From Lumbricus terrestris (Eukaryota > Annelida > Clitellata > Crassiclitellata > Lumbricidae): a stretch of 64,000 nt of DNA. The notes beneath the pieces are model-generated. The model worked only from the letters and a program-made list of their open reading frames with translations. It was not told the origin of the DNA and did not search any database. The stretch spans positions 22,648,330 through 22,712,329 of the forward strand of contig OX457039.1 of NCBI GenBank assembly GCA_949752735.1, written 5' to 3'. Position numbers and translations under genes: made by a program. Positions 63,501 to 64,000 of the stretch are shown one piece after another. How positions within the stretch are numbered: the first letter of the stretch is position 1; each line of letters opens with the position of its first letter.

Positions 63501-64000
63501 CTAGCTGTACCCGGCCACGCGTTGCTGTGGCTGAAAGGACTCTCCCTCCCCTCCCTTCTCCTCCCCGCCCCTCCCGTCCCCTACCCTCCTCTCCTCTACC
63601 CTCCTCTACCCTTCCCCTCCCGTTTCCTCCATCCATCCCCTCACTCCCTCCCCTCTCTTCCTCCCTCCCCCTCTTTCTCCCGCTCCCTCCCCTCCCTTCC
63701 TCACTCACCCCTCTATTCCTCTCCTTTGTCCCTCCGTCCTCCGTCCCTCCCCGTCCGTTGTCCATCCGTCCGTAAAACTTTACGAGATTCTTGATTTTGT
63801 AAAAACCGACAGTTACATACATTCGCTATAAACAGACGCGCAGATTGCGTTTTTTTTTTACAAAGAAGCACATAAATACCCGCTCGTATTGTTGTGTGAA
63901 AATTTGAAAGCAATAGGTGAAGAAGTTTCCGAGGTCGTTGATTTTGTAGAAAGCGATAAATGCGCTATAAAAGGCCGCACGTTATAAATAGGCCGCATTG
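63501..64000 (+). repeat. dispersed CCGGCGTTG repeat family, copy 4 (cut by window end)
   Basis: Begins CTAGCTGTACCCGGCC, then GCGTTGCTGTGG, a diverged start. The interior is a TCCC-rich minisatellite (63536-63765) instead of CCCCAC. The last 215 bases (GATTTTGTA, CGCTATAAACAGACGCGCAG, AAATGCGCTATAAAAGGCCG) equal the 240-bp unit of copy 2. Confidence 0.75.

Overview
This is a eukaryotic, animal-type window made mostly of transposable elements and their debris. The evidence is non-LTR retrotransposons of three kinds, tRNA-derived SINEs, hAT and Tc1/mariner elements, a 126-bp satellite, foldback-like inverted-repeat elements, long microsatellites and spliced host exons. The palindrome TAGGCCTA occurs about 20 times, many times more than expected. 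Foldback elements with tandem-repeat arms and LINEs carrying a 2A-like motif are both known from sea urchins, so a marine deuterostome, probably an echinoderm, is my best guess. That is inference; nothing here fixes the species.

One host gene is visible, on the plus strand. Four phase-0 exons (3542-3641, 17216-17281, 24361-24453, 36190-36369) join into the C-terminal 145 residues of a WD40-repeat protein. A stop at 36367-36369 and an AATAAA signal at 36517 follow. Its introns of about 13.6, 7.1 and 11.7 kb hold most of the repeats in the first half of the window.

Layout: 0-3.3 kb, minisatellites and foldback arms. 4.2-5.4 kb, a C-rich dispersed repeat. 5.6-6.2 kb, a Tc1-type MITE. 6.6-16.7 kb, L2-like LINEs; one is split by a 4.4-kb inverted-repeat element that itself carries another LINE. 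17.5-22 kb, foldback inner-domain sequence, then the satellite, with an RTE-like LINE inserted inside it. 22-29 kb, foldback elements, mariner and Tc1 elements, a CR1-like fragment. 29.4-31.2 kb, a polypurine tract. 31.4-34.3 kb, tRNA-like repeats, a CR1-like LINE, a SINE. 34.9-41.8 kb, the C-rich repeat in both orientations, an unclassified DNA transposon and a hAT element. 42.1-42.8 kb, triplet-repeat DNA. 43.8-47.3 kb, a CR1-like LINE and an RTE fragment. 48-57 kb, microsatellites mixed with LINE 3' ends. 57.5-63.3 kb, a CR1-like LINE broken by two DNA transposons and enclosed by inverted arms. 63.5 kb to the end, another copy of the C-rich repeat.

The elements interact. SINE tails copy L2-like LINE tails. 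CR1-like 3' UTRs keep a small hairpin with a compensatory change. Several foldback-like elements share a 35-bp inner-domain unit but have different short outer repeats, and two of the inverted-repeat structures each enclose a LINE. No CDS other than the WD40 exons looks like a working host gene, and every LINE or transposase frame I could read is broken or truncated.
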